Assembly (NCBI RefSeq): GCF_003205205.1
Contig: NZ_QJRL01000012.1
Coordinates: 1-64,000, forward strand
DNA: 64,000 nucleotides
Direction: 5' to 3'
From: Pseudomonas sp. LB-090624
GTDB taxonomy: Bacteria > Pseudomonadota > Gammaproteobacteria > Pseudomonadales > Pseudomonadaceae
In this document: positions 16,810 to 27,423 of the stretch, in pieces
How positions within the stretch are numbered: the stretch's first letter is position 1
Layout of the letters: each line of letters opens with the position of its first letter
Made by a program: the position numbers and the translations under genes
The notes under the pieces: generated by a model
What the model was told of the DNA's origin: nothing
Database searches by the model: none
What the model saw: only the letters and a program-made list of their open reading frames with translations

Positions 16810-17109
16810 ATGATTGCAAAAGAAGCCCGTCAGGCCATGGCGCTGCAGCGCTTTGCCGAGGCCAATCCGCAACTGCTCGAGGAAATCCGCGAGCTGGATG
16901 CGCGTGAACAGGCCCAGCAGATCGAGTGGGCATTCGAGGATGCGGCTGAGGAGCAGGGTATTCAGCCCTGGGAACTGGCGCTGCAGCTGATCGCCGAAAC
17001 CCCGGAGCAGTTGCGCGCCATGCGCCTGGAGACGCACCGCGAGGTGGCCGAAGCGCTGGGCGTGGAGTGGGAAGAATACTGCCAGTTCAACGAAGTCGAT
17101 CCTGAATAA
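16810..17109 (+). CDS. small conserved Pseudomonas protein, DUF6388-like
   Basis: This 99-residue, acidic, all-helical cytosolic protein has no signal or membrane segment. The core (LALQLIAETPEQLRAMRLET, then REVAEALGVEWEEYC) resembles the short Pseudomonas family I know as DUF6388, whose function is unknown. GAGGA lies 8 nt before the ATG. It is a single gene between the tRNA cluster and tig. Confidence 0.75.
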   Translation: MIAKEARQAMALQRFAEANPQLLEEIRELDAREQAQQIEWAFEDAAEEQGIQPWELALQLIAETPEQLRAMRLETHREVAEALGVEWEEYCQFNEVDPE

Positions 17110-17356
17110 AGGAAGCGAATTCGCCGCTGGAAGTTGTTTGACAAGGTATTTCGGTTGTAGTGCGCCACTGGCGTGGTGCGGCCATTGATGAGGCAGGCCC
17201 GTCGCCATGTCGAACGGGCCTTGAAAGTTAATCGACCGGCGTGGTTTCCCGTCGTCCCGTGTGGGGTGACTTCTGCTGCGCGACTCACTAGAATGCTTGC
17301 CCTTGATTCTGGAGTCGGGCTAACGCCGGCTAACGTCTGTGCAACGAGGAATATCC

Positions 17357-18670
17357 ATGCAAGTTTCTGTTGAAAACACTTCCGCTCTCGAGCGCCGCAT
17401 GACCATCGCCGTTCCGGCCGAGCGCGTCGAGAACGAAGTCAACAAGCGTCTGCAACAGACTGCCAAGCGCGCCAAGGTTGCCGGCTTCCGTCCAGGCAAG
17501 GTGCCAATGAGCGTGATCCGTCAGCGCTTCGAAGCCGATGCCCGTCAGGAGGCTTTCGGTGACCTGGTTCAGGCTTCTTTCTACGAAGCCATCGTCGAGC
17601 AGAAACTGAACCCGGCTGGCGCTCCGGCTGTAGAGCCGAAGTCCTTCGAAAAGGGCAAGGACCTGGAGTTCGTCGCCATCTTCGAAGTGTTCCCGGAGTT
17701 CACTGTTGCTGGCCTGGAGTCGATCAACGTCGAGCGCCTGAGCGCCGAAGTGGCTGATGCCGACCTGGACAAGATGCTGGAAGTGCTGCGCAAGCAAAAC
17801 ACCCGCTACGAGGCCGTCGAGCGCGCCGCGCAGATCGACGACCAGGTCAACATCGATTTCGTCGGCAAGGTCGACGGTGAAGTGTTCGCCGGTGGTTCGG
17901 CCAAGGGCACCCAGCTGGTACTGGGCTCCGGCCGCATGATCCCTGGCTTCGAAGATGGTCTGGTGGGCGCCAAGGCTGGCGAAGAGCGCGTTGTCAACGT
18001 GACCTTCCCAGAGGACTACCAGAACCTCGACCTGGCTGGCAAAGCCGCCGAGTTCACCATCACCGTCAACAGCGTTTCCGCCCCTGTACTGCCAGAGCTG
18101 AACGAAGAATTCTTCGCTCAGTTCGGCATCAAGGAGTCGACCCTGGAAGGCTTCCGCGCCGAAGTTCGCAAGAACATGGAGCGTGAGCTGCGCCAGGCGA
18201 TCAAGACCAAGGTGAAGAACCAGGTCATGGACGGTCTGCTGGCCGCCAACCCGATCGAAGTGCCGAAAGCCCTGCTGGAAAACGAAGTCAACCGTCTGCG
18301 CGTGCAGGCTGTTCAGCAGTTCGGCGGCAACATCAAGCCAGAGCAACTGCCGGCCGAGCTGTTCGAAGAGCAAGCCAAGCGCCGCGTGGTCCTGGGCCTG
18401 ATCGTTGCCGAAGTGGTCAAGCAGTTCGAGCTGAAGCCGGACGATGCCAAGGTTCGCGAGATGATCGAAGAAATGGCCTCGGCTTACCAGGAGCCTGAGC
18501 AGGTCATCGCCTGGTACTACAAGAACGACCAGCAACTGAACGAAGTGCGTTCGGTTGTGCTGGAAGAACAAGTTGTAGATACTGTTCTGCAGAAAGCGAC
18601 TGTGACCGACAAGTCGGTCTCGTACGAAGATGCTGTCAAACCAGCCGAGGCTCCTGCCGCAGCTGAGTAA
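17357..18670 (+). CDS. tig: trigger factor, ribosome-associated chaperone
   Basis: This 437-residue ribosome-docking chaperone has three domains. The N-terminal ribosome-binding domain carries the signature [12 protein letters not shown] near 44-55. The FKBP-type prolyl isomerase domain follows (about 160-240: [17 protein letters not shown]), then the C-terminal chaperone arms. I use ATG 17357 (GAGGA 6 nt upstream); an earlier in-frame start adds six residues. It heads the tig-clpP-clpX-lon block conserved across proteobacteria. Confidence 0.97.
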   Translation: MQVSVENTSALERRMTIAVPAERVENEVNKRLQQTAKRAKVAGFRPGKVPMSVIRQRFEADARQEAFGDLVQASFYEAIVEQKLNPAGAPAVEPKSFEKGKDLEFVAIFEVFPEFTVAGLESINVERLSAEVADADLDKMLEVLRKQNTRYEAVERAAQIDDQVNIDFVGKVDGEVFAGGSAKGTQLVLGSGRMIPGFEDGLVGAKAGEERVVNVTFPEDYQNLDLAGKAAEFTITVNSVSAPVLPELNEEFFAQFGIKESTLEGFRAEVRKNMERELRQAIKTKVKNQVMDGLLAANPIEVPKALLENEVNRLRVQAVQQFGGNIKPEQLPAELFEEQAKRRVVLGLIVAEVVKQFELKPDDAKVREMIEEMASAYQEPEQVIAWYYKNDQQLNEVRSVVLEEQVVDTVLQKATVTDKSVSYEDAVKPAEAPAAAE

Positions 18671-18694
18671 CAGGCTTCTCTCGTAGGAAACCCC

Positions 18695-18722
18695 CACAAG
18701 CCAGCCTTCGAGCTGGCTTGTG
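18695..18722 (+). terminator. hairpin between tig and clpP
   Basis: A perfect 11-bp stem (CACAAGCCAGC/GCTGGCTTGTG) with a 6-nt loop, lacking a T-run. It probably attenuates readthrough or protects the tig mRNA end. Confidence 0.4.
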
Positions 18723-18761
18723 CGTTATCAAGCCATGACTATTTGGGAGTGAGCGCAGGAC

Positions 18762-19403
18762 ATGTCCCGCAATTCTTATATTCAGCAGAGCTCTGACATC
18801 CAGGCCGCAGGCGGCCTGGTCCCGATGGTTATCGAGCAGTCCGCCCGTGGCGAGCGCGCTTACGACATCTACTCGCGCTTGTTGAAAGAGCGAGTGATCT
18901 TCCTGGTTGGCCCGGTCGAAGACTACATGGCCAACCTCGTCGTTGCGCAGATGCTGTTCCTCGAAGCGGAAAACCCGGACAAGGATATCCATCTGTACAT
19001 CAACTCGCCGGGTGGCTCCGTCACTGCCGGTATGTCGATCTACGACACCATGCAGTTCATCAAGCCGGACGTCTCGACCATCTGCATCGGCCAGGCCTGC
19101 AGCATGGGTGCCTTCCTGCTGGCTGCCGGTGCCAAAGGCAAGCGTCACTGCCTGCCTAACTCGCGTGTGATGATTCACCAGCCACTGGGCGGTTTCCAGG
19201 GGCAGGCCACCGATATCGAGATCCACGCCCAGGAAATCCTCAATATCAAGGCACGCCTGAACGAGCTGCTGGCCTACCACACCGGCCAGGACCTCGAGAC
19301 CATCAAGCGTGACACCGAGCGTGACAACTTCATGAGCGCCTCGCGCGCGGCCGAGTACGGTCTGATCGACTCGGTCTACGACAAGCGGCAACTGGCCTCC
19401 TGA
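18762..19403 (+). CDS. clpP: ATP-dependent Clp protease proteolytic subunit
   Basis: This 213-residue cytosolic serine peptidase forms the tetradecameric chamber that pairs with ClpX. The catalytic serine lies in [14 protein letters not shown] and the histidine in [10 protein letters not shown]; the downstream aspartate region is intact. Length fits the proteobacterial enzyme. AGGAC precedes the ATG. clpX follows after 108 bp. Confidence 0.97.
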
Positions 19404-19417
19404 ACCGGGGTGTCAGA

Positions 19418-19446
19418 GCAGGTAGGCGCGGAAAGCGCCTACCTGC
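19418..19446 (+). terminator. hairpin between clpP and clpX
   Basis: A perfect 12-bp stem (GCAGGTAGGCGC/GCGCCTACCTGC) with loop GGAAA and no T-run. It could tune the clpP:clpX ratio. Confidence 0.45.
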
Positions 19447-19511
19447 GGACTTGAAAAAGCCCGCAATTGCCTTCATCTTGTGTTGCAAGCCTACCGGATT
19501 GGATCGATCGA

Positions 19512-20795
19512 ATGACTGACACCCGTAACGGCGAGGACAGCGGCAAATTGCTCTATTGCTCCTTCTGCGGCAAAAGCCAGCACGAAGTGCGCAAATTGAT
19601 TGCCGGGCCCTCGGTATTTATCTGCGACGAGTGCGTCGACCTGTGCAATGACATCATCCGTGAGGAGGTGCAGGAAGCCCAGGCCGAGAGCAGCGCGCAC
19701 AAATTGCCTTCGCCGAAAGAAATCAGCGGCATCCTGGACCAGTACGTGATTGGTCAGGAGCGCGCGAAGAAGGTGCTGGCCGTAGCGGTGTACAACCACT
19801 ACAAGCGCCTGAACCAGCGTGACAAGAAGGGTGACGAAGTCGAACTGGGCAAGAGCAACATCCTGCTCATCGGGCCGACCGGCTCGGGCAAGACCCTGCT
19901 CGCCGAAACCCTGGCACGCCTGTTGAACGTACCGTTTACCATTGCTGACGCCACCACCCTGACCGAAGCCGGTTATGTGGGTGAGGACGTCGAAAACATC
20001 ATCCAGAAGCTGTTGCAGAAGTGCGACTACGACGTGGAAAAGGCCCAGATGGGCATTGTCTACATCGACGAAATCGACAAGATCTCGCGCAAGTCGGACA
20101 ACCCGTCCATTACCCGTGATGTCTCGGGCGAGGGCGTGCAGCAGGCACTGCTGAAACTGATCGAAGGCACTGTGGCCTCGGTTCCGCCGCAAGGCGGCCG
20201 CAAGCACCCGCAACAGGAGTTCCTGCAGGTTGATACCCGCAACATCCTGTTCATCTGCGGTGGCGCGTTCTCGGGCCTGGAAAAGGTCATCCAGAACCGC
20301 TCCACCAAAGGTGGCATCGGGTTTGGTGCCGAAGTGCGCAGCAAGGAAGAGGGCAAGAAGGTTGGCGAGTCCCTGCGTGAGGTCGAGCCGGACGATCTGG
20401 TCAAGTTTGGCCTGATTCCGGAATTCGTCGGCCGCCTGCCGGTACTGGCTACCCTCGACGAGCTGGATGAGGCTGCACTGATGCAGATCCTTACCGAGCC
20501 GAAGAACGCCCTTACCAAGCAGTATGCCAAGCTGTTCGAGATGGAAAGCGTCGACCTCGAGTTCCGCAGCGATGCGCTCAAGGCCGTTGCACGCAAGGCC
20601 CTGGAGCGCAAAACCGGCGCCCGTGGCCTGCGTTCGATCCTCGAAGGCGTGCTGCTCGACACCATGTACGAGATTCCTTCGCAGAAGGATGTCAGCAAGG
20701 TGGTGATCGACGAGAGCGTCATCGAAGGCACTTCGCAGCCGCTGATGATCTACGAGAACAGCGAGCCGCAAGCCAAGGCCGCGCCAGACGCCTGA
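19512..20795 (+). CDS. clpX: Clp protease ATPase and unfoldase subunit ClpX
   Basis: This 427-residue hexameric AAA+ unfoldase delivers tagged proteins to ClpP. The N-terminal zinc-binding domain (CSFCGK ... CDECVDLC, about 15-45) and the Walker A motif [12 protein letters not shown] are intact. The Walker B region YIDEIDKI and the sensor region near GRLPV are also present. The ATG at 19512 gives the family-typical MTDTRNGE start. A terminator follows. Confidence 0.97.
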   Translation: MTDTRNGEDSGKLLYCSFCGKSQHEVRKLIAGPSVFICDECVDLCNDIIREEVQEAQAESSAHKLPSPKEISGILDQYVIGQERAKKVLAVAVYNHYKRLNQRDKKGDEVELGKSNILLIGPTGSGKTLLAETLARLLNVPFTIADATTLTEAGYVGEDVENIIQKLLQKCDYDVEKAQMGIVYIDEIDKISRKSDNPSITRDVSGEGVQQALLKLIEGTVASVPPQGGRKHPQQEFLQVDTRNILFICGGAFSGLEKVIQNRSTKGGIGFGAEVRSKEEGKKVGESLREVEPDDLVKFGLIPEFVGRLPVLATLDELDEAALMQILTEPKNALTKQYAKLFEMESVDLEFRSDALKAVARKALERKTGARGLRSILEGVLLDTMYEIPSQKDVSKVVIDESVIEGTSQPLMIYENSEPQAKAAPDA

Positions 20796-20826
20796 TTCAG
20801 GCAATGGCCGGTTCACGGTTGCAAAT

Positions 20827-20859
20827 CAGAAGGGGGCCTGCGGGCCCCTTTCTGCTTTT
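20827..20859 (+). terminator. intrinsic terminator of clpX
   Basis: AGAAGGGGGCC and GGGCCCCTTTCT form a GC-rich hairpin followed by GCTTTT, 30-60 bp past the clpX stop. Confidence 0.75.
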
Positions 20860-20871
20860 CCTGCGCTAGCG

Positions 20872-20900
20872 CTTGTAATTTCCAAAGCCTACCCCCACAT
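20872..20900 (+). promoter_or_regulatory. candidate sigma-32 heat-shock promoter for lon
   Basis: CTTGTAA (20872-20878), a 14-nt spacer and CCCCACAT (20893-20900) resemble the RpoH consensus CTTGAAA / CCCCATnT. It would start transcription about 50 bp before the lon ATG, as expected for a heat-shock protease. Confidence 0.6.
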
Positions 20901-20959
20901 TAGGTCCAAGCATCATTTCAACCGGTTTCCGGCCATAAGGCCGCTGTAGAGGCGAAATC

Positions 20960-23356
20960 ATGAAGACCACCCTCGACTTGCCTCTTTTGCCATTGCGCGA
21001 TGTCGTTGTTTACCCGCACATGGTTATCCCGCTGTTCGTGGGGCGCGAAAAATCCATCGAAGCCCTCGAGGCGGCGATGACGGGCGAAAAGCAGATTCTC
21101 CTGCTGGCCCAGAAAAACCCAGCAGATGACGACCCGGGCGAGGACGCTTTGTACCGTGTCGGTACCGTTGCCACCGTGCTGCAATTGCTGAAGCTGCCTG
21201 ACGGCACCGTCAAGGTGCTGGTCGAGGGCGAGCAGCGGGGCGCGGTCGAGCGTTTCACCGAAGTAGAAGGGCACATCCGTGCCGAAGTTTCCCTGATCGA
21301 CGAAACCGACACCGCCGAGCGCGAGTCGGAAGTGTTCGTGCGCACGCTGCTGTCGCAATTCGAGCAGTATGTGCAGCTGGGCAAGAAAGTCCCTGCCGAA
21401 GTGCTGTCTTCGTTGAACAGCATCGAAGAGCCCGGGCGCCTGGTCGACACCATGGCCGCCCACATGGCCCTGAAGATCGAGCAGAAGCAGGAAATTCTTG
21501 AAATCGTCGACCTGGCCACCCGTGTCGAGCACGTGCTGGCGCTGCTGGATGCCGAGATCGACCTGTTGCAGGTCGAAAAACGTATCCGCGGCCGGGTCAA
21601 GAAACAGATGGAGCGCAGCCAGCGCGAGTACTACCTGAATGAGCAGATGAAGGCCATTCAGAAGGAGCTCGGCGATGGTGACGAAGGCCACAACGAAGTC
21701 GAAGAGCTGAAGAAGCGCATCGAAGCCGCTGGCCTGCCCAAGGACGCCCTGACCAAGGCCCAGGCCGAGCTCAACAAGCTCAAGCAGATGTCGCCGATGT
21801 CCGCTGAGGCAACCGTGGTGCGCTCGTACCTCGACTGGCTGGTGCAGGTGCCGTGGAAGGCCCAGAGCAAGGTACGCCTGGACCTGACCAAGGCCGAGGA
21901 AATCCTCGATGCCGACCACTATGGCCTGGAGGAGGTCAAGGAGCGCATCCTCGAGTACCTCGCCGTGCAGAAACGCGTCAAGAAAATCCGTGGCCCGGTC
22001 CTGTGCCTGGTCGGCCCGCCCGGCGTTGGTAAGACCTCGCTGGCCGAGTCGATCGCTGCCGCCACCAACCGCAAGTTCGTGCGCATGGCCTTGGGTGGCG
22101 TGCGTGACGAGGCCGAGATTCGTGGCCACCGCCGCACCTACATCGGTTCCATGCCCGGTCGCCTGATTCAGAAGATGACCAAGGTGGGCGTGCGCAACCC
22201 GCTGTTCCTGCTCGATGAAATCGACAAGATGGGCAGCGACATGCGCGGCGACCCGGCTTCGGCGCTGCTGGAAGTGCTCGACCCGGAGCAGAACCACAAC
22301 TTCAACGACCACTACCTGGAAGTCGACTACGACCTCTCGGACGTGATGTTCCTCTGCACCTCGAACTCGATGAACATCCCGCCGGCGCTGCTGGACCGGA
22401 TGGAAGTCATCCGCCTGCCGGGCTACACCGAGGACGAGAAGATCAACATTGCGGTCAAGTACCTGGTGCCGAAGCAGGTCAAGGCCAACGGCTTGAAGAA
22501 GGACGAGCTGGAGGTCGATGTCTCGGCGATCCGTGACATCATCCGTTTCTACACCCGCGAAGCCGGTGTGCGAGGGCTGGAACGCCAGATCGCCAAGGTT
22601 TGCCGCAAGGTGGTCAAGGAACATACCGGGCAGAAGCAGGTCAAGGTCAAGGTGGCCAGCGAGCAGCTGGAGCACTTGCTGGGCGTGCGCAAGTTCCGCT
22701 ACGGCCTGGCCGAGCAACAGGACCAGATCGGCCAGGTTACCGGCCTGGCCTGGACCCAGGTGGGCGGCGAATTGCTGACCATCGAAGCCGTGGTCATCCC
22801 CGGCAAGGGTCAGCTGATCAAGACCGGCTCGCTGGGCGATGTCATGGTCGAATCGATTACGGCTGCACAGACCGTGGTGCGTAGCCGCGCCCGCAGCCTG
22901 GGGATTGCCGCGGACTTCCACGAGAAGCACGACGTGCATATCCACATGCCTGAGGGCGCCACGCCGAAGGACGGCCCGAGCGCCGGCATAGGCATGTGCA
23001 CCGCGCTGGTGTCGGCGCTGACGCAGATTCCGGTACGTGCCGATGTGGCCATGACCGGCGAAATCACCCTGCGTGGCCAGGTATTGGCCATTGGCGGTTT
23101 GAAGGAAAAACTGCTGGCGGCACATCGTGGCGGGATCAAGACGGTGATCATTCCGGAGGAGAATGTTCGCGACTTGAAAGAGATTCCGGAAAATATCAAG
23201 CAGGATCTGCAGATCAAACCGGTCAAATGGATTGACGAAGTCCTGCAAATTGCGCTGCAATACGCCCCGGAGCCCTTGCCAGATGTGGCTCCGGAGATTG
23301 TCGCGAAAGACGAGAAGCGCGACGGCGATGCTAAGGAAAGAATCAGCACGCATTAG
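20960..23356 (+). CDS. lon: ATP-dependent serine protease Lon
   Basis: This 798-residue homohexameric AAA+ protease degrades misfolded and regulatory proteins. In order it has the N-terminal LON substrate domain (about 5-200), a coiled-coil arm, the AAA+ module (Walker [13 protein letters not shown]; Walker [12 protein letters not shown]) and the protease domain with the Ser-Lys dyad, S674 in PKDGPSAG and K717 in [14 protein letters not shown] precedes the ATG. The clpX-lon-hupB order is conserved in Pseudomonas. Confidence 0.97.
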   Translation: MKTTLDLPLLPLRDVVVYPHMVIPLFVGREKSIEALEAAMTGEKQILLLAQKNPADDDPGEDALYRVGTVATVLQLLKLPDGTVKVLVEGEQRGAVERFTEVEGHIRAEVSLIDETDTAERESEVFVRTLLSQFEQYVQLGKKVPAEVLSSLNSIEEPGRLVDTMAAHMALKIEQKQEILEIVDLATRVEHVLALLDAEIDLLQVEKRIRGRVKKQMERSQREYYLNEQMKAIQKELGDGDEGHNEVEELKKRIEAAGLPKDALTKAQAELNKLKQMSPMSAEATVVRSYLDWLVQVPWKAQSKVRLDLTKAEEILDADHYGLEEVKERILEYLAVQKRVKKIRGPVLCLVGPPGVGKTSLAESIAAATNRKFVRMALGGVRDEAEIRGHRRTYIGSMPGRLIQKMTKVGVRNPLFLLDEIDKMGSDMRGDPASALLEVLDPEQNHNFNDHYLEVDYDLSDVMFLCTSNSMNIPPALLDRMEVIRLPGYTEDEKINIAVKYLVPKQVKANGLKKDELEVDVSAIRDIIRFYTREAGVRGLERQIAKVCRKVVKEHTGQKQVKVKVASEQLEHLLGVRKFRYGLAEQQDQIGQVTGLAWTQVGGELLTIEAVVIPGKGQLIKTGSLGDVMVESITAAQTVVRSRARSLGIAADFHEKHDVHIHMPEGATPKDGPSAGIGMCTALVSALTQIPVRADVAMTGEITLRGQVLAIGGLKEKLLAAHRGGIKTVIIPEENVRDLKEIPENIKQDLQIKPVKWIDEVLQIALQYAPEPLPDVAPEIVAKDEKRDGDAKERISTH

Positions 23357-23380
23357 TAGTTTTTGGCTGGGGGGCTTTCC

Positions 23381-23410
23381 TTGACAGTATTTTCGGCGCC
23401 TTGCTATAAA
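23381..23410 (+). promoter_or_regulatory. sigma-70 promoter of hupB
   Basis: A consensus -35 TTGACA (23381-23386), an 18-bp spacer and TATAAA (23405-23410) lie about 100 bp before the HU start. The strength suits an abundant nucleoid protein. Confidence 0.75.
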
Positions 23411-23508
23411 GCGGCACGTTATTGTCGCCATGCCTCCCAGCACACGTTTCATAAGCTTTTCATTACATACTTAGAAACAAACTCAATAGAGAAATAAGGG
23501 GACTTAGA

Positions 23509-23781
23509 GTGAACAAGTCGGAACTGATTGACGCTATCGCCGCATCTGCTGACATCCCGAAAGCTGTAGCCGGCCGTGCGCTGGACGCAGTAATCGAATC
23601 CGTCACCGGCGCCCTGAAGCAAGGTGACGATGTGGTACTGGTTGGCTTCGGTACCTTCTCGGTCAAAGAGCGCGCCGAGCGCACTGGCCGCAACCCACAA
23701 ACCGGTAAGGCGATCAAGATCGAAGCCGCCAAGGTTCCAGGTTTCAAGGCAGGTAAAGGCCTGAAAGACGCCGTCAACTAA
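23509..23781 (+). CDS. hupB: DNA-binding protein HU-beta
   Basis: This 90-residue nucleoid-associated protein acts as a dimer that bends DNA without sequence specificity. It shows the complete HU fold: helices ([20 protein letters not shown]) and the beta-arm with [12 protein letters not shown], whose proline intercalates into DNA. The start is GTG 23509 with AGGGG upstream. Strong promoter and terminator make it a single-gene unit. Confidence 0.97.
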   Translation: MNKSELIDAIAASADIPKAVAGRALDAVIESVTGALKQGDDVVLVGFGTFSVKERAERTGRNPQTGKAIKIEAAKVPGFKAGKGLKDAVN

Positions 23782-23868
23782 GTCGTCTTTCAGCCGGACC
23801 CGGCCAGGCCTGGTCCGAGCACGGTGATGGCGGGGCGCAAACGTTCCCGCCTGACACGTTTGCTAAGC

Positions 23869-23900
23869 AAAGGCGCATCCTCGGATGCGCCTTTCTTTTA
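23869..23900 (+). terminator. intrinsic terminator of hupB
   Basis: AAAGGCGCATC and GATGCGCCTTT form a perfect 11-bp stem with loop CTCG, followed by CTTTTAT. Confidence 0.87.
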
Positions 23901-23962
23901 TCAGGATTCTACCCACGCTCCGCGGTTGTCGACGCAGTGGTACAGCCGTTTCTGGGGGACGC

Positions 23963-25834
23963 ATGCTGCAAAATATCAGGGACAATTCACAAGGTTGGAT
24001 TGCCAAGACCATCATCGGCCTTATCGTCGTGTTGATGGCATTGACCGGCTTCGAAGCTATTTTCCAGGCCGCCACCCATAGCCAGGACGCTGCCAAGGTA
24101 AATGGCCAGACTATCAGCCAGAACGAGCTGAGCCAGGCGGCCGACATGCAGCGCCGCCAACTGGTGCAACAGTTGGGCAAGGATTTCGACCCGGCTTTGC
24201 TGGATGACAAATTGCTGCGCGAAGAGGCGCTCAAGGGGCTGATCAGCCGCAAACTGCTGCTGCAGGGTGCCGAGGATGCCAAGTTTGCCTTCTCCGACGC
24301 CGCACTGGATCAGGTCATTCTGCAGACGCCGGAGTTCCAGGTGGACGGCAAGTTCAGTGCCGACCGTTTCGACCAGGTCATCCGCCAGATGGGCTACGGT
24401 CGCATGCAGTTCCGCGACATGCTCGCCGAAGAAATGCTCATCGGCCAGCTGCGCACGGGCCTGGCCGGCAGCAGCTTTGTCACCGACCAGCAGGTCGATG
24501 CCTTCGCCCGTTTGGAGAAACAGACCCGCGACTTCGCTTCCCTGACCTTCAAGGCCGATCCGGCTGCGGTCAAGGTCAGCGACGATGAAGTCAAGGCGCA
24601 CTACGACCAGCACGCCAAGGAGTTCATGTCGCCTGATCAGGTGGTGATCGACTACATCGAGCTCAAGAAGTCGGCGTTCTTCGACCAGGTCAAGGTGACC
24701 GACGAAGAACTCAAGGCTCAGTACGAGAAGGAAATCGCCAACCTCGCCGAGCAGCGCCATGCCGCGCACATCCTCATCGAGGTGAACGACAAGGTCACCG
24801 ATGCCCAAGCCAAGGCCCGTGCCGAGGAGATTGAGCAACGCCTGGCCAAGGGTGAGGACTTTGCCGCACTGGCCAAGGAATTCTCCCAGGACCCGGGCTC
24901 GGCCAACAACGGTGGTGACCTCGGCTTTGCTGGCCCGGGCGTCTACGACCCGGCCTTCGAGGAGGCGCTGTACAAGCTGCAGGATGGCCAGGTATCGGCG
25001 CCCGTGCGCACCGAGTTCGGCTACCACCTGATCAAGCTGTTGGGCGTGGAAGCACCTGAAGTACCGAGCTTTGCCAGCTTGAAGGACAAGCTGACCCGTG
25101 ACCTGAAGACCCCGTTGGTAGAGCAGCGTTACGTCGATGCCAGCAAGCAGCTGCAGGATGCGGCCTACGAGGCTTCCGACCTGGCCCAGCCGGCCCAGGA
25201 CCTGAACCTCAAGGTGCACACCTCGGCCGCCTTCGGCCGCGAGGGTGGTGAAGGCATCACTGCCAACCGCTCAGTGGTGCAGGCTGCGTTCTCCGAAGAA
25301 GTGCTGGACGAGGGTGCCAACAGCACCGCTATCGAGCTCGACCCGGAAACCACCGTGGTGCTGCGCGTCAAGGAGCACCGCAAGCCAGAGCAACTGCCGC
25401 TGGAAGCTGTAGCTCAGAATATCCGCGAGCACCTGGCCAAGGAGAAGGCGACAGCCGAACTCAAGACCAAGGCGGACAAGCTGATCGCAGGCCTGCGTGA
25501 CGGCTCCATCGCCGCTGGCGGCGTGCACGAAGGGCAGGCGTGGAAAGCCTACGAAGCAGTTACCCGTGGAGAGGACGGCATCGACCCGGCCGAACTCCAG
25601 GCGCTGTTCCGTCTGGGCAAGCCCCAAGCCAAGGATAAGCCGGTGTATGGCAGCGTCGTGCTGCGTGACGGCAGCTTGGTGGTGCTGCAGCTCAAGGGTG
25701 TCAACGATGGGGCTGCTGCCACCGACGAAGAGAAGCAGCAGATCCGTCGCTACCTCGCCTCGCGTGCTGGCCAGCAGGACTTTGCCGCCTTCCGCAAGCA
25801 GTTGGAAGCCAATGCGGACATCACGCGTTACTAA
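23963..25834 (+). CDS. ppiD: PpiD-like periplasmic folding chaperone
   Basis: This 623-residue inner-membrane-anchored chaperone sits at the SecYEG exit. One N-terminal helix (about 14-36, KTIIGLIVVLMALTGFEAIF) is followed by a SurA-N-like chaperone region. A parvulin domain follows (about 265-365: AAHILIEVNDKVTDAQAKAR, FSQDPGSANNGGDLGFAGPG) and then a C-terminal chaperone region. I start at ATG 23963, with GGGGGAC upstream; the longer frame adds 26 residues before the anchor. Gene order after hupB matches Pseudomonas and enterics. Confidence 0.94.
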   Translation: MLQNIRDNSQGWIAKTIIGLIVVLMALTGFEAIFQAATHSQDAAKVNGQTISQNELSQAADMQRRQLVQQLGKDFDPALLDDKLLREEALKGLISRKLLLQGAEDAKFAFSDAALDQVILQTPEFQVDGKFSADRFDQVIRQMGYGRMQFRDMLAEEMLIGQLRTGLAGSSFVTDQQVDAFARLEKQTRDFASLTFKADPAAVKVSDDEVKAHYDQHAKEFMSPDQVVIDYIELKKSAFFDQVKVTDEELKAQYEKEIANLAEQRHAAHILIEVNDKVTDAQAKARAEEIEQRLAKGEDFAALAKEFSQDPGSANNGGDLGFAGPGVYDPAFEEALYKLQDGQVSAPVRTEFGYHLIKLLGVEAPEVPSFASLKDKLTRDLKTPLVEQRYVDASKQLQDAAYEASDLAQPAQDLNLKVHTSAAFGREGGEGITANRSVVQAAFSEEVLDEGANSTAIELDPETTVVLRVKEHRKPEQLPLEAVAQNIREHLAKEKATAELKTKADKLIAGLRDGSIAAGGVHEGQAWKAYEAVTRGEDGIDPAELQALFRLGKPQAKDKPVYGSVVLRDGSLVVLQLKGVNDGAAATDEEKQQIRRYLASRAGQQDFAAFRKQLEANADITRY

Positions 25835-25851
25835 AGTGATCGCTGCATGAC

Positions 25852-25880
25852 AAACAGGCCGCCTCGTGCGGCCTGTTTCA
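25852..25880. terminator. bidirectional terminator between ppiD and the patatin gene
   Basis: AAACAGGCCGC (25852-25862) pairs with GCGGCCTGTTT (25868-25878). A/T flanks on both sides let it serve the converging transcripts. Confidence 0.72.
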
Positions 25881-25910
25881 TTTGTGTTGCCGGTGCTCGG
25901 CGACAGTTCG

Positions 25911-26951
25911 TCAGCGCTTCACCCCTTCATAGCTGTCCAGCGTATCCCGCGCAATCTCCCGCCCCAAAGCGATCAGCTCCGGCGCTTTGTAGAACTCGAA
26001 AAAACGGCACACCCGCTTGGGCACGTTGATCAGCACATCCGGTGGATAACCAGCGATCTTGTACTGCGCCAACGAAGTCTGCATGACTTCGAAGCTCTGG
26101 TTGATCAAGTCCAGCAGCGAAGCAGGGCCTACGTTGTCGATGATGAACGAACCCGTGGCCGATTTCGGTGCGCCCTCGCGCTCCGGTGCCGCTGCTGGTT
26201 GCTGGCCTTCCGGGTCGGGGGCATCGTTCAGCCATGGGCTTGGTGGCGCCAGCCCTTCGGCGACGATTTCCTGTTCGATACGGATCAGCTCCTCCGCAGG
26301 TTTGCGCCGGAAAGGCAAGCGTGAGCCCAGCGAACTGAGCAAGGCGTCGAAGCGCATCTTGAACGCGGCCGGGCGTTCGATCACCGGCAACTGGTACTGC
26401 TTCTGGTTGGTGGCATTGAGGTTGACCGCAATAATGAGGTCGCAATGGCTGGAGACCACCGGCACGATCGGCAGCGGGTTGAGGATGCCGCCATCGACCA
26501 GCATGCGGTTGCCCTGCATCACGGGCGTGAACAGGCTGGGGATGGCCGCCGAAGCGCGCATGGCCTGGTGCAGGCAGCCCTCCTGGAACCAGATTTCCTG
26601 CTGGTTGGTAAGGTCGGCGGCGACCGCCGTGTAGGGAATGCGCAGTTGCTCGATGTTGATCTCGCCCACGATCTTGCGGATTTGCCCGAACACCTTGTCG
26701 CCGCGTATCGCGCCGAGGCGGAAGCTGACGTCGACCAGGCGCAACACATCCAGGTAATCCAGGCTTTCGATCCAGTTGCGGTATTCGTCGAGCTTGCCGG
26801 CGGCGTAAATGCCGCCGATCACTGCGCCCATGGAGCAGCCTGCCACGCAGGCGATGTCGTAGCCACGGCGCTCGATTTCCTCGATCACGCCAATGTGCGC
26901 ATACCCCCGTGCTCCACCTGATCCCAGTACCAGTGCCACACGTTTACTCAT
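25911..26951 (-). CDS. patatin-like phospholipase family protein (RssA-like)
   Basis: This 346-residue lipolytic acyl hydrolase has the oxyanion-hole loop GSGGARGYAHIG (about 10-21), the nucleophile elbow GCSMG (Ser-Asp dyad serine) and the partner aspartate in DGGILNPLP. A proline/glutamate-rich low-complexity linker (DAPDPEGQQPAAAPEREG) and a helical tail follow. It is of the short YchK/RssA type without a beta-barrel. I start at ATG 26951 (GGGGA 6 nt upstream) rather than the ATG two codons earlier. The substrate is not predictable. Confidence 0.9.
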   Translation of the reverse strand: MSKRVALVLGSGGARGYAHIGVIEEIERRGYDIACVAGCSMGAVIGGIYAAGKLDEYRNWIESLDYLDVLRLVDVSFRLGAIRGDKVFGQIRKIVGEINIEQLRIPYTAVAADLTNQQEIWFQEGCLHQAMRASAAIPSLFTPVMQGNRMLVDGGILNPLPIVPVVSSHCDLIIAVNLNATNQKQYQLPVIERPAAFKMRFDALLSSLGSRLPFRRKPAEELIRIEQEIVAEGLAPPSPWLNDAPDPEGQQPAAAPEREGAPKSATGSFIIDNVGPASLLDLINQSFEVMQTSLAQYKIAGYPPDVLINVPKRVCRFFEFYKAPELIALGREIARDTLDSYEGVKR

Positions 26952-27130
26952 GAACATTCCCCGTCCAGTGCCACCATGGTCCTACAATGCACCTATCGCT
27001 GCCTGTGCTTCAATGTAGATCGCGCTGAGCTAGTGCAAAAATGCCGGCAAACGAAGCGGCTGAGCGCGGCACTTTTCTATTGCCGGAGCGTCGAAATGCC
27101 ATTGTTCTTTACACCTTTGAGGTATTACCG

Positions 27131-27409
27131 ATGAAAGCCTGGATCTGCCTTCCACTGTTTGCCCTGGCCCTGGCCGGCTGTGCGGGCAAAACGGCCTACC
27201 GTGACAGTTGCGCGACCCAACTGGATGCCGCCTGGAAGGAGCTGGACCTGGCCAAGGCTGAAGGCTTTGCCGGTGCCGTCAGCTACTCCAAGGCCCTGTC
27301 CTTGTTGACCGGAGCCAAGACCCAACAACAGTTCGAAGGTTACGAGAGCTGTACCAACAAAGCCGAGAAGGCGCGCTTCTATATCCGTGAGTCCCGCGCC
27401 GGGCGCTAA
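27131..27409 (+). CDS. small lipoprotein of unknown function
   Basis: This 92-residue protein has a type II signal peptide ending LALAGC (acylated C17). The helical mature part carries two further cysteines (YRDSCATQLDAAWKEL and YESCTNKAEKARFYI), which could form a disulfide. GAGG lies 8 nt before the ATG; a longer frame adds 30 residues and would bury the signal. It is followed 14 bp later by a CHAD-domain gene and is probably co-transcribed. Family unknown to me. Confidence 0.82.
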   Translation: MKAWICLPLFALALAGCAGKTAYRDSCATQLDAAWKELDLAKAEGFAGAVSYSKALSLLTGAKTQQQFEGYESCTNKAEKARFYIRESRAGR

Positions 27410-27423
27410 CCAAGGAGCGTTTC

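Noticed and set aside
20918..23452. 844-codon open frame antisense to lon
   Set aside because: It mirrors the whole lon gene in high-GC DNA, has no family features and no ribosome site; lon is certain.
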